Positions 46,852 to 55,710 of a stretch of 64,000 bases of DNA are shown here, piece by piece. Below the pieces are notes generated by a model. That model worked only from the letters and a program-made list of their open reading frames with translations. It had not been told where the DNA came from and did not search any database. The translations under genes and the position numbers were made by a program. Positions within the stretch are counted from its first letter, which is position 1. The number at the start of each line of letters is the position of its first letter. Source of the stretch: Acinetobacter haemolyticus CIP 64.3 = MTCC 9819 (GTDB lineage Bacteria > Pseudomonadota > Gammaproteobacteria > Pseudomonadales > Moraxellaceae). The stretch is from assembly GCF_000369065.1 (NCBI RefSeq), contig NZ_KB849800.1:323999-387998 (forward strand), given 5' to 3'.

Positions 46852-47820
46852 ATAACAATAGAACAACTTAATCCATCTGATTTAAAAGCAATATTACATT
46901 CAAAGCGTGCCAATCTTTATTATCTCGAACATTGCCGCGTGATGCAAAAAGATGGTCGGGTTTTATATCTCACTGAAGCCAAAAATGAAAATCAGTATTG
47001 GAATATTCCAATAGCCAATACCACTGTGATTTTACTTGGAACAGGTACATCTATTACTCAAGCGGCGATGCGAATGTTGTGTAGTGCAGGTGTCTTGGTG
47101 GGGTTTTGTGGGGGTGGCGGTACACCATTATTTGCAGGGAGTGAAGTGGAGTGGTTAACGCCACAGAGTGAATATCGTCCAACGGAGTATATGCAAGGAT
47201 GGATGAGTTTTTGGTTTGATGAAGCTAAACGCTTAGACGTGGCAAAACAATTTCAATTTGCTCGAATTGAGTTTATCCGCAAAATTTGGGCAAAAGACAA
47301 AGACCTAAAAGACGAAGGCTTTTATTTAGATGATCAGGATATTCAACAAGCGTTAAATGGTTTTGAAAAGAAAATTCCAAATATGGCTAAGGTTGGCGAT
47401 TTATTGCTTGCAGAAGCACAAATGACCAAACAACTTTACAAGATTGCAGCGATTCGTTGCAAACTTAGTTTTGAACGTAATCCTGAACAGGGTGATTTGG
47501 CGAATGACTTTTTGAACCATGGCAACTATTTGGCTTATGGGCTTTCGGCAACCACACTTTGGGTGCTCGGTATCAATCATGGTTTTGCTGTGATTCATGG
47601 TAAGACTAGACGCGGTGCTTTGGTGTTTGATGTGGCTGATTTAGTTAAGGATGCAGTGGTTTTACCGTGGGCATTTATATGTGCTAAAGAAGGAATGAAA
47701 GAACAAGAGTTTAGGCAGCAACTTCTCCAAAAATTTACTGAATATCGTTGTCTAGATTGGATGTTTGGGCAAGTGAAGTTGCAGGCATGTAAAAGTTTTC
47801 CAGTAGTGGAGAGTGAATGA
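46852..47820 (+). CDS. cas1: CRISPR integrase Cas1, subtype I-F, with non-canonical start
   Basis: A Cas1f protein of about 322 residues that with Cas2 integrates spacers. The conserved N-terminus is present in frame (IEQLNPSDLKAILHSKRANL, then YYLEHCRVM), followed by NIPIANTTVILLGTGTSITQAAMR, GGGGTPLF and the C-terminal active-site Glu/His region. The first ATG (46939) would delete 29 residues of the N-terminal beta domain. Back to the in-frame stop at 46831 there is no ATG, GTG or TTG, only ATC 46849, ATA 46852 and ATA 46858. ATA at 46852 is best spaced from AGAG (46843-46846) and looks like an ATG changed by one base. Expression may be reduced or absent. The stop overlaps cas3 (ATGA). Confidence 0.85.
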   Translation: MTIEQLNPSDLKAILHSKRANLYYLEHCRVMQKDGRVLYLTEAKNENQYWNIPIANTTVILLGTGTSITQAAMRMLCSAGVLVGFCGGGGTPLFAGSEVEWLTPQSEYRPTEYMQGWMSFWFDEAKRLDVAKQFQFARIEFIRKIWAKDKDLKDEGFYLDDQDIQQALNGFEKKIPNMAKVGDLLLAEAQMTKQLYKIAAIRCKLSFERNPEQGDLANDFLNHGNYLAYGLSATTLWVLGINHGFAVIHGKTRRGALVFDVADLVKDAVVLPWAFICAKEGMKEQEFRQQLLQKFTEYRCLDWMFGQVKLQACKSFPVVESE

Positions 47821-50800
47821 TGATCGTCACTTTTATCTCTCAATGTGAAAAGAAAGCGATTCCTCGAACGCGTCGTGTGTTAGATGCATTTGCAGACCGT
47901 ATTGGCGATAACACGTGGCAAACGGTGATTACCGAAGATGGTTTGTTAGCAGTAAAAAAGCTGCTCAGAAAAACAGTTACGAAGAATACCGCAGTGAGTT
48001 GCCATTGGATTCGTGGTCGGCGTAGAAGTGAACTTTTATGGATTGTGGGAAATCGTAATAAGTTTAATGAGCAGGGGATTGTGCCTGTTAATACTACAAG
48101 AAAAAGTTTAGCTCAAAATAAATGGGAAAATGATTGGCATTATTTACCTATAATTAAAGCCTTGGTGGCTGTTTCTGCTTTACTGCATGATTGGGGCAAA
48201 GCAACCGTTTTGTTTCAACAAAAACTCCTCAGTAAAAATAATCAATTTAAAGGTGATCCTTTACGGCATGAATGGATTTCCTGCATGTTGTTAAATGCTT
48301 TGGTTCAATCATCGGGAAATACTAAATCTGATCAAGCATGGTTGAGTCTATTGATTAATCAAAGTTGGGATGAGGATTTACTTAAGCAGACCATTTTAAA
48401 AAACTCCGATCAATCAAAAGTTCTAGATCAACTTCCACCTTTAGCGCAGTTAGTTGCTTGGCTTGTTGTTTCACATCATCGTTTACCTAATTTAAAAGAT
48501 GATAAACTTTTAAAGGCATATGCGGCTGAACCTGTAAATCATATTGCTGAACTCTTTGAGTTGATTGAAGCAGATTGGGGTTATCAAAATAAGTTTGAAG
48601 AAAAAGAATATCAGCAACGCTTGAAATTATGCTTTGAATTTGAACAAGGTTTATTGACACATTCAGTTGAATGGACAAAGCAAATTAAAAAATGGTCATC
48701 ACGTTTACTACAAGAATCTCAGGTATCAGAACAAATTTTTATTGATGGTAGTTGGCGAGTGATTTTACATCATGCAAGGTTATGTCTCATGTTGGGTGAT
48801 CACTATTATTCATCATGTCAGGCAGATAAAACGTGGAAAACAAATTTATTACTCGTTGCAAATACTGACCCTCTAACAAAACAGGCCAAGCAGTATTTAG
48901 ATGAGCATTTGGTACGTGTCAGTGACAACGCCATGCGTGTCGCGCAGTCTTTGAGCCGTTTAGCAGATGACATGGAATCAGCATATGATATTCAAAAGTT
49001 AAAAAAGAAAAGTTCCCAAGGTTTTGAATGGCAAGATCAGGCTGTCAAAGGAATACAGCAATTTATTCAAAAAAATGAAACTGCTAGGAAACAAGGTTGG
49101 TTTATTGTCAATATGGCGAGTACGGGTAAAGGTAAAACCATTGCCAATGCCAAAATTATGCAAGCTTTATCAAAAGATGGAGGATCATTACGTTATATCT
49201 TAGCTTTAGGACTAAGAACATTAACCTTACAAACTGGAGATTCATATCGGCATGATATAGGATTAGGAAATGATGAGCTTGCTGTTTTAATAGGTTCAAA
49301 AGCTGTTCAAGAGCTGCATCATAAAAATACAAAGAATGATCAAAAAGATGAAATCAATATTGAGAAAATTGGTTCTGAGTCGTTGGAAGAACTATTAGAA
49401 AATGAACTCGATTATGATGCTATGCCGCAAGCCGACTTTATGAATGCCTTGTTTCCAAAGCATCAAGAACAACGAAATAAAGCTTTTTTATATAAACCTG
49501 TTTTGACTTGCACCATTGATCATATGATGGCGGCCACTGAAACCAAGCGTGGTGGTAAATATATTTTACCGAGCTTGAGACTTTCCTCATCTGATTTAGT
49601 CATTGATGAAGTTGATGATTTTAATGGTCAGGACTTAATTGCAATTGCTCGACTCATTCATTTAGCTGGAATGTTGGGGCGTAAAGTGATGATTTCATCG
49701 GCAACGATTCCGCCTGCATTAGCTGAAGGTTTTTTTTATGCTTATCAGCAAGGTTGGTCGCTTTACTGTGCTTTTAAGAAGCTTAAAAATACAGATGCTG
49801 TTGCGATGTGGGTCGATGAGTTTAAAACTAAAATTCAAACCATTGATTCAAGCCAAGCAATGGAAGCGACCCAGCAATTTAAACATTTACATCATTCATT
49901 TATTGAACTTCGAGCAGATGCGTTAAATAAGCAAATCGTCAAACATAAAGCATATATTGTAGATTGTGCTGATCTTGTGGCAGAAAAAGAGGTTCAACGT
50001 TTAGATCAAAGTTTGCAGTCCCAATATTTTGAACGGATTAAGCAGAATGTTGAACAGTTGCATTTAGATCATCACACTATAGACAGTCAAACTGGTAAAA
50101 AAGTTTCATTCGGAGTAGTACGGGTAGCGAATATTCCACCATGTGTAGCACTCACGCAGTATTTATTGAACGCTGAGTGGTCTAAAAGTATTACACCACG
50201 TGTCATGGCATATCATAGTTGTCAAGTTCTCTTACTACGTAGTGAACAAGAGCGACATTTAGATCAAGTTCTAAAGCGTAAAGAAAAACGAGCAGAGCAG
50301 CCTGCCGCATTTTCAAATGATGTCATTCGCCAGCATTTAGATTCAACTGATGATAAACATGTTATTTTTATTTTGGTTGCTACACCTGTAGAGGAAGTTG
50401 GTCGAGATCATGATTTTGATTGGGCCATTGTAGAACCGTCTTCGTATCGTTCTATCATTCAATTAGCAGGGCGAGTGTTACGTCATCGAAAATTAGAACA
50501 TGATATTCAAAAACCGAATATTGCTTTGCTTCAATATAATTTAAGAGGGCTTCGCAAAGCTAAGGTTGCGTTTGAGAAACCAGGTTTTGAAGTTAATAAT
50601 GATAAATTCAAATTACAGACGAAAAATCTAACTGAGCTTCTCGAAATTACAGCATCTGATTTTAATATTAATGCGATTCCACGAATTAAGGCAAATCAGC
50701 CTTTACAAGCGATAAAAAAATTAGCTGATCTTGAGCATGCTGTGATGGTGGACGCCCTAACTTCATACAATAAATTTGGAGCAAAACCTCTCAATGCTTG

Positions 50801-51212
50801 GTTAACTCAAAAATGGTTTTTAACAGCTTTACCGCAACGATTTACCCCTTTTAGACAGAGTTCTCCGAATATTCAGCTTTTTGCTGTATTAAAAAATCAA
50901 AAACTTGAGTTTTCTATAAAAGATGATTTTGGGAAATATATTAATCGTAATGGTTTTTATAATATTCATCACATTCAATTAAATGAGTTGGAGAATAAAA
51001 GATTATGGTTAAATCGAAATTATTACGACATTTTATGTCGTTTAGCTCTTGATAATTCAGGTGAAAATGAGGATATTGAGGAAAAGATAGAATCCTTATC
51101 AAAACGGTATGGGGAAATTATGTTACCGGAATATGATGAGAATAAAAATCTTATCTATTCAGAACAATTTGGATTGGTTGTTTTGGATAAAAATAATGGA
51201 GTGGTACTTTAA
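47817..51212 (+). CDS. cas3: Cas2-Cas3 fusion, subtype I-F nuclease-helicase
   Basis: A 1131-residue protein. Residues 1-about 95 form the Cas2 domain fused in I-F systems (MIVTFISQCEKKAIPRTRRVLDAFADRIG). The HD nuclease follows with HDWGK at 124-128. The SF2 helicase has Walker A STGKGKTIANA (near 440), DEVD (about 597-600) and SAT (ISSATIP), and a C-terminal domain is present. It is recruited by the Csy complex to degrade target DNA, and its Cas2 part works with Cas1 in adaptation. Intact. Its stop overlaps the csy1 start by one base (TAATG). Confidence 0.95.
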   Translation: MMIVTFISQCEKKAIPRTRRVLDAFADRIGDNTWQTVITEDGLLAVKKLLRKTVTKNTAVSCHWIRGRRRSELLWIVGNRNKFNEQGIVPVNTTRKSLAQNKWENDWHYLPIIKALVAVSALLHDWGKATVLFQQKLLSKNNQFKGDPLRHEWISCMLLNALVQSSGNTKSDQAWLSLLINQSWDEDLLKQTILKNSDQSKVLDQLPPLAQLVAWLVVSHHRLPNLKDDKLLKAYAAEPVNHIAELFELIEADWGYQNKFEEKEYQQRLKLCFEFEQGLLTHSVEWTKQIKKWSSRLLQESQVSEQIFIDGSWRVILHHARLCLMLGDHYYSSCQADKTWKTNLLLVANTDPLTKQAKQYLDEHLVRVSDNAMRVAQSLSRLADDMESAYDIQKLKKKSSQGFEWQDQAVKGIQQFIQKNETARKQGWFIVNMASTGKGKTIANAKIMQALSKDGGSLRYILALGLRTLTLQTGDSYRHDIGLGNDELAVLIGSKAVQELHHKNTKNDQKDEINIEKIGSESLEELLENELDYDAMPQADFMNALFPKHQEQRNKAFLYKPVLTCTIDHMMAATETKRGGKYILPSLRLSSSDLVIDEVDDFNGQDLIAIARLIHLAGMLGRKVMISSATIPPALAEGFFYAYQQGWSLYCAFKKLKNTDAVAMWVDEFKTKIQTIDSSQAMEATQQFKHLHHSFIELRADALNKQIVKHKAYIVDCADLVAEKEVQRLDQSLQSQYFERIKQNVEQLHLDHHTIDSQTGKKVSFGVVRVANIPPCVALTQYLLNAEWSKSITPRVMAYHSCQVLLLRSEQERHLDQVLKRKEKRAEQPAAFSNDVIRQHLDSTDDKHVIFILVATPVEEVGRDHDFDWAIVEPSSYRSIIQLAGRVLRHRKLEHDIQKPNIALLQYNLRGLRKAKVAFEKPGFEVNNDKFKLQTKNLTELLEITASDFNINAIPRIKANQPLQAIKKLADLEHAVMVDALTSYNKFGAKPLNAWLTQKWFLTALPQRFTPFRQSSPNIQLFAVLKNQKLEFSIKDDFGKYINRNGFYNIHHIQLNELENKRLWLNRNYYDILCRLALDNSGENEDIEEKIESLSKRYGEIMLPEYDENKNLIYSEQFGLVVLDKNNGVVL

Positions 51213-51706
51213 TGATTGAAGAAAAATATGAAAACTTTCTATTAAATCAAAAGAGAGAGTGGTTAAACAAGAGTTCAAATAAAGGGAAATTTTCTGAAGC
51301 TGACGAAAGATATCACCCTGAATTATGGCTAGTCAAAGCAATTAAAAACGCTAGATATGCAGTGACGACGCATTCGAGTACCTTTACTCACCCTGATGCG
51401 AAATCTACTCCAATCTTATTTTTCAAAGAGCCTTGCAATAATGGATATTTAATATCTAATAATGTAAATTTAAGTCAAGTATTTGATGTATTTGGAAATG
51501 CTGCCACAGATACTATTGTAAAGGAAACTTATTTATTTTTAACCTCGAAGCTAGCTGATGGGCGTACGATTTGGCAGCAATTTGAAGAAGAAACAGACAC
51601 TGCAAAAGTATTTGTACAAAATCTGAATCAAGATTTTGATCAAGCATATTGCAATCTGAATAAGATTTTTGTTAATAAGAATGAAACTAAGACAACAGGA
51701 TTACTT

Positions 51707-52793
51707 GGCAGAGTAAAACTTGAAGTGCGACATAAACCACCTAATTAATTTAAAGGGTTTATGGAGTATATAAAATTGTCATACCATCATCTTAACTTTG
51801 AAGATCGTACTGCATTAATGCTTGAGTCAAGAAAAGAAGGCTTTTCAGCCAGAAAATTTGCTGAACTTATTAAAAGACATCCTAGTACGATCTATCGTGA
51901 GCTTAAAAGAAATAGCATCAATGACGTTTATCAAGCTCGATATGCTTCTGATAACACTTTTGCTAGACGTAGACGTGGTCACAGAAAACTCAAAATCGAT
52001 TCAATCCTCTGGAAATTTATTGTTGAAGCGATCCGTTGTTTATGGTCTCCTCAGCAAATAGCAAAGCGTTTAAAGACATTTCCTGATTTGGATCAAACAA
52101 TGAATGTAAGCCATACAACGATTTATTCAACGATACGAGCATTACCCAAGGGTGAGTTGAAAAAAGACTTATTATCCTGTCTACGTCATGAAAATAAAAA
52201 GCGAAAAGCTAACGGTGAACCTAAAAAAGATTCTATATTACAGGATATTAAAACTATTCATGAGCGCCCAGCCGAAGTTCAAGAAAGAAAAATACCGGGT
52301 CATTGGGAAGCTGATTTAATTAAAGGTAAAGACAATAAAAGTTCGATAGCAACACTTATTGAACGAAATACACGGCTCTGTATCTTGGCAACATTACCTG
52401 ATGCAAAGGCAGAATCAGTGCGCAAGGCTTTAACTGAAGCTCTGAAATATTTACCTGCAGAACTGCGTAAAACGTTGACCTATGACCGTGGACGCGAGAT
52501 GGCAGAACATAAAATACTTGAAGAAGATTTAGGCATAGATGTATATTTCTGTGACCCACATTCACCCTGGCAAAAAGGCACATGCGAAAATATGAATGGT
52601 TTAATTAGGCAATATTTACCTAAAGGGATTGATTTAAATCAGGCAGATCAGCATTATTTAAATCAAGTTGCCATGTCACTGAATACTCGTCCTAGAAAAG
52701 CGTTAGATTGGCTTACACCATTAGAGAAATTTGCTCAGCTTGTTGATTATCATAAGACTTTTCAAACTGTCGCACCTCATGTTTGAATTCGCC
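51707..52793 (+). mobile_element. ISAba125 (IS30 family), left copy
   Basis: It is 1087 bp long, equal to ISAba125. Its imperfect inverted ends start GGCAGAGTAAAACTTGAAG and GGCGAATTCAAACATGAGG (20 of 26 bases match). The right end contains the TTGAAT outward -35 box for which ISAba125 is known. A copy apparently identical in sequence lies 7216 bases downstream. Confidence 0.9.
51761..52786 (+). CDS. IS30 family transposase (ISAba125), left copy
   Basis: A 341-residue DDE transposase. The N-terminal helix-turn-helix (HHLNFEDRTALMLESRKEGFSARKFAELI, HPSTIYRELKRN) is typical of IS30. The catalytic domain has PGHWEADLIKGKDNKSSIATLIER (Asp), TYDRGREMAEHK (Asp) and the C-terminal ENMNGLIRQYLPKGIDL (Glu). 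Intact. Confidence 0.95.
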   Translation: MEYIKLSYHHLNFEDRTALMLESRKEGFSARKFAELIKRHPSTIYRELKRNSINDVYQARYASDNTFARRRRGHRKLKIDSILWKFIVEAIRCLWSPQQIAKRLKTFPDLDQTMNVSHTTIYSTIRALPKGELKKDLLSCLRHENKKRKANGEPKKDSILQDIKTIHERPAEVQERKIPGHWEADLIKGKDNKSSIATLIERNTRLCILATLPDAKAESVRKALTEALKYLPAELRKTLTYDRGREMAEHKILEEDLGIDVYFCDPHSPWQKGTCENMNGLIRQYLPKGIDLNQADQHYLNQVAMSLNTRPRKALDWLTPLEKFAQLVDYHKTFQTVAPHV

Positions 52794-52881
52794 AAGGTTA
52801 CAAAAGATGATAACCAACTCGAATTGGAATAGTTCAAGCATAGTCAACTTGTTAATTAACAACAGATTCAATATTACTTTC

Positions 52882-53034
52882 TCAATTGATAACAATATAG
52901 AAAGCTCTTACACCATTCTGGATAGGATCAAAGTTCACACATTTAAGATTTGGATTTTCTTGAAAAAACTCCCACATTGCATCGACTGGATTCGAATATT
53001 CAGGTCGAGTAAAATCTTTTTTTAACTCAATCAT
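52882..53034 (-). CDS. Small hypothetical protein (50 residues), transposon passenger
   Basis: It opens MIELKKDFTRPEYSNPVDAM and ends RAFYIVIN. It has an amphipathic, acidic/aromatic middle (WEFFQENPNL) and no membrane helix. The ATG lies four bases after the TAA of the 86-residue gene on the same strand, so the two read as one unit. No family recognised. Confidence 0.5.
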   Translation of the reverse strand: MIELKKDFTRPEYSNPVDAMWEFFQENPNLKCVNFDPIQNGVRAFYIVIN

Positions 53035-53038
53035 TGAG

Positions 53039-53299
53039 TTATTCACACACTATCCCTAGCTTCTCACTATAGTAATCTGTTGTTAACTTCAAATCATTCA
53101 ATAACTTTTCTTTAGGTTCTGCATCTGTAAGCTTTAATAATGCTGGTAAATACTCATGCTTATAGACGTTTGGATATTCAATGCAAATTATCTTTTGTTG
53201 ATCTTTTTTATCTGCTTTTGGATTATCTAAAGTATCTAAATAGCTAGAAAGCTTCGCGTCAGCCTCTTCAAACTTTTTATCCTCAAAGCCATTTGTCAT
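53039..53299 (-). CDS. Small hypothetical protein (86 residues), transposon passenger
   Basis: A charged, helical, soluble protein (MTNGFEDKKFEEADAKLSSY ... KLGIVCE) with no recognised domain. It is followed four bases later by the 50-residue gene. It lies downstream of the exporter operon on the same strand, but 159 bases apart, including a candidate imperfect hairpin at 53352-53400. It may belong to the original context of the exporter or be unrelated cargo. Confidence 0.5.
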   Translation of the reverse strand: MTNGFEDKKFEEADAKLSSYLDTLDNPKADKKDQQKIICIEYPNVYKHEYLPALLKLTDAEPKEKLLNDLKLTTDYYSEKLGIVCE

Positions 53300-53458
53300 A
53301 TACTACAAGTGCAGTATGTTCAAAAGCAGTCTTTTTTAATTGTTCTAATAGAAATCTGCGCAGTCATATATCTATATTGGATAATAATGTGCACAGATTT
53401 TTTGTTCAAGAATAATATTTATCACAAAAGTCTGTAAATGACACTGATAAAGCTTAAT

Positions 53459-54577
53459 CTAAGATAACCTGTTTCTAAACAACCAAGCCGCCAAAGGCAA
53501 GGTAACCACAGCCAAGACAAACATTGGTACAAAATCCCACTTTATCTGAGAAAAGGTTGCACCCTCTAGATATACCCTTTGCACCAAATCAATCCCAAAA
53601 CGCAATGGGTTAACGTAGGTTCCAACCTGCAATACATATGGCATATTCTGGACAGGAGTTAACAGTCCTGACAACAGCATCAATGGCATAATCAGAAAGA
53701 ACGTAAACAACATGGCCTGCTGCATATTCAGGGAAATTGCCGAGATAGACAAACCGACACCAACCACTGCAACGTTAAAGCACAGTAATCCAAAATAAAG
53801 TAAAGTCAGTGAGCCATTCATGGGAATCTGAAACCAGAACATGATGATCAACAAAATAATGGTAGACTGCATTAAGCCAACAAAAACTGGCGGTAATGCC
53901 TTGCCTATCATAATGTGAATGGGTGTGTAAGGTGTGACCAGTAATTGGTCAAAAGTACCTTGCTCTCGTTCTCTGGCAACCGATAAAGAAGACAACAATA
54001 GAGTTTGCATCATGCTTAAAGCCGCAATTAAAGATGGCATCAGCTCCCATCTGGATTCCTGATTAGGGTTATACCAAGTCCGAGTTTCAATATTGATGGT
54101 AGAGGTCGCGCCCAAACGTTCCTGATTGACCTTTGCCACCACATTACTGATATATAAACCAGCCATACCCGCAGTGGAAGAATTACGCCCATCCAGAACA
54201 ACCTGAATTGGTGAGGTCTGTCCCTGATTGAGTTTATCTTCAAAATCAGCAGGAATCGTGATCACCGCCAATGCACTTCGATCATCAATCACCTGCTGGA
54301 TTTGGCTATTATTTGTCAAAGTCGCTGTGCGATTAAATACCGCTGAACCATCCAGATGTGCCAGAAATTGTTGTGATGCCTGCCCCTTACTCTGATCCAG
54401 AACTGCATAATCCACATGATTGACATCATAGCTGGCCGCATAGCCAAACAATAAAGCCTGCATCAAGGCGGGGACAAATAAAATGGTACGATTGGCAGGG
54501 TCACTAAAAATGGTAAGAAATTCTTTCCGTACTAAAACAATAAGGTAACTGAACCAAGCCGTTACAAGTTGAATCAT
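53459..54577 (-). CDS. ABC-2 type exporter permease (YbhR-like)
   Basis: It has 372 residues from the ATG at 54575-54577 with GAGGTAATCCCA upstream; longer in-frame starts overlap the preceding gene. One N-terminal helix (FVPALMQALLFGYAAS) is followed by a large periplasmic domain (about 45-165), then five helices beginning after LMPSLIAALSMMQTLLLSSLSVAREREQGTFDQLLVTP, the ABC-2 signature. It is last gene of the exporter operon, five bases after the first permease. The two permeases probably form a heterodimer. Confidence 0.9.
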   Translation of the reverse strand: MIQLVTAWFSYLIVLVRKEFLTIFSDPANRTILFVPALMQALLFGYAASYDVNHVDYAVLDQSKGQASQQFLAHLDGSAVFNRTATLTNNSQIQQVIDDRSALAVITIPADFEDKLNQGQTSPIQVVLDGRNSSTAGMAGLYISNVVAKVNQERLGATSTINIETRTWYNPNQESRWELMPSLIAALSMMQTLLLSSLSVAREREQGTFDQLLVTPYTPIHIMIGKALPPVFVGLMQSTIILLIIMFWFQIPMNGSLTLLYFGLLCFNVAVVGVGLSISAISLNMQQAMLFTFFLIMPLMLLSGLLTPVQNMPYVLQVGTYVNPLRFGIDLVQRVYLEGATFSQIKWDFVPMFVLAVVTLPLAAWLFRNRLS

Positions 54578-54582
54578 TGGGA

Positions 54583-55710
54583 TTACCTCAAACGTTTTTT
54601 CAATGATTGAGTGGTTGCAAAGGTTAGCACCACCACATAGATCATTAAAATGCCACATTGTTTTAACCATAAAACCCAATCATCACCACCTAAAAACAGA
54701 GTTTTGATGAGAGTCATAAAATGAGTAGCTGGTAAAAGTTGGCTGATGATCTGTACGACAGTTGGCAAGTTACGGGTATCGAAAACAAAACCTGACAGCA
54801 TCATGGCAGGCATAAAACTGGCCAGCAATGCCATTTGACTAGCCTGAAACTGGCTTTTTGAAATACCTGAAATGGTTAAGCCAAGTAGCAAAGAAACCAT
54901 TAAATATAAGAATGATGAACTAATAATTGAAAGCAATGAACCACGAGTCGGCACCTCAAAAACCCACGATGCGGCCAATAAACACACCACAATATCAATC
55001 ATGCCAACCACAATATAAGGAACCAGTTTTGCCAATACGATTTCCAAAGGACGAACTGGAGTCACAAATAAGGCTTCCAGCGTTCCCCTTTCACGTTCTC
55101 TGGCGATCAATAAACCTGTCAGGAATGCACCAATCAAAGTCAGTACCAACACCATTAAACCTGGCACCAGAAACCATGTACTATTAGCTGACTCGTTAAA
55201 CCAAATACGTTGTTCAACACTCATCATTCCCATTATTGGGCGCATATGAGTGCGATCAGCCTGAATGGCTTGGGTATTATTAACAGCACCAGTAATATAG
55301 CCCTGCAAGACTGAGGCAATACTGGTTGAACGACCATTGCTAATCACTTGAATCGTCGCAGTGTTATTGGCACTTTGTTGGGCAAAATCGGAGGGCAACA
55401 CCACAATGGCATCTATTTCTGCCCGTCCCATCGCCTGTTCAGCCTGATAAAAATTTTGATAGGAGGTTGCCGTAATATAGCGACTGCCATTCAATCCCGT
55501 CATCACTTGCTGGCTTTGTGGCGTCATATTTTGATCTACAATACCCACACGACCATTGCTTAAATCAAAAGACAGACCATAACCAAACAATAAAATCAGG
55601 ATAATCGGCAGGACTAAACCAATTGCCAAACTGCTTTTATCCCTGACCAATTGACGGGTTTCTTTACGGATCAAAGCAATTAGGCGTAAGATAGATGCAG
55701 GGAGTTTCAT
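54583..55710 (-). CDS. ABC-2 type exporter permease (YbhS-like)
   Basis: A 375-residue paralogue of the next gene with the same layout: an N-terminal helix (LAIGLVLPIILILLFGYGLSF), a periplasmic domain, and five C-terminal helices after FLTGLLIARERERGTLEALFVTPVRP. Its start overlaps the ATPase stop by four bases (ATGA). With YbhR-like and tandem-ATPase partners it makes the inner-membrane part of a tripartite-type exporter. Confidence 0.92.
   Translation of the reverse strand: MKLPASILRLIALIRKETRQLVRDKSSLAIGLVLPIILILLFGYGLSFDLSNGRVGIVDQNMTPQSQQVMTGLNGSRYITATSYQNFYQAEQAMGRAEIDAIVVLPSDFAQQSANNTATIQVISNGRSTSIASVLQGYITGAVNNTQAIQADRTHMRPIMGMMSVEQRIWFNESANSTWFLVPGLMVLVLTLIGAFLTGLLIARERERGTLEALFVTPVRPLEIVLAKLVPYIVVGMIDIVVCLLAASWVFEVPTRGSLLSIISSSFLYLMVSLLLGLTISGISKSQFQASQMALLASFMPAMMLSGFVFDTRNLPTVVQIISQLLPATHFMTLIKTLFLGGDDWVLWLKQCGILMIYVVVLTFATTQSLKKRLR

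Noticed and set aside
52785..52832. In-frame stretch EFAKVTKDDNQLELE ending in a stop just after the left ISAba125
   Set aside because: It could be the 3' tail of a lost gene, but twelve codons outside the IS are too few to support a feature. Joining it to the truncated tetR across AAG is out of frame.
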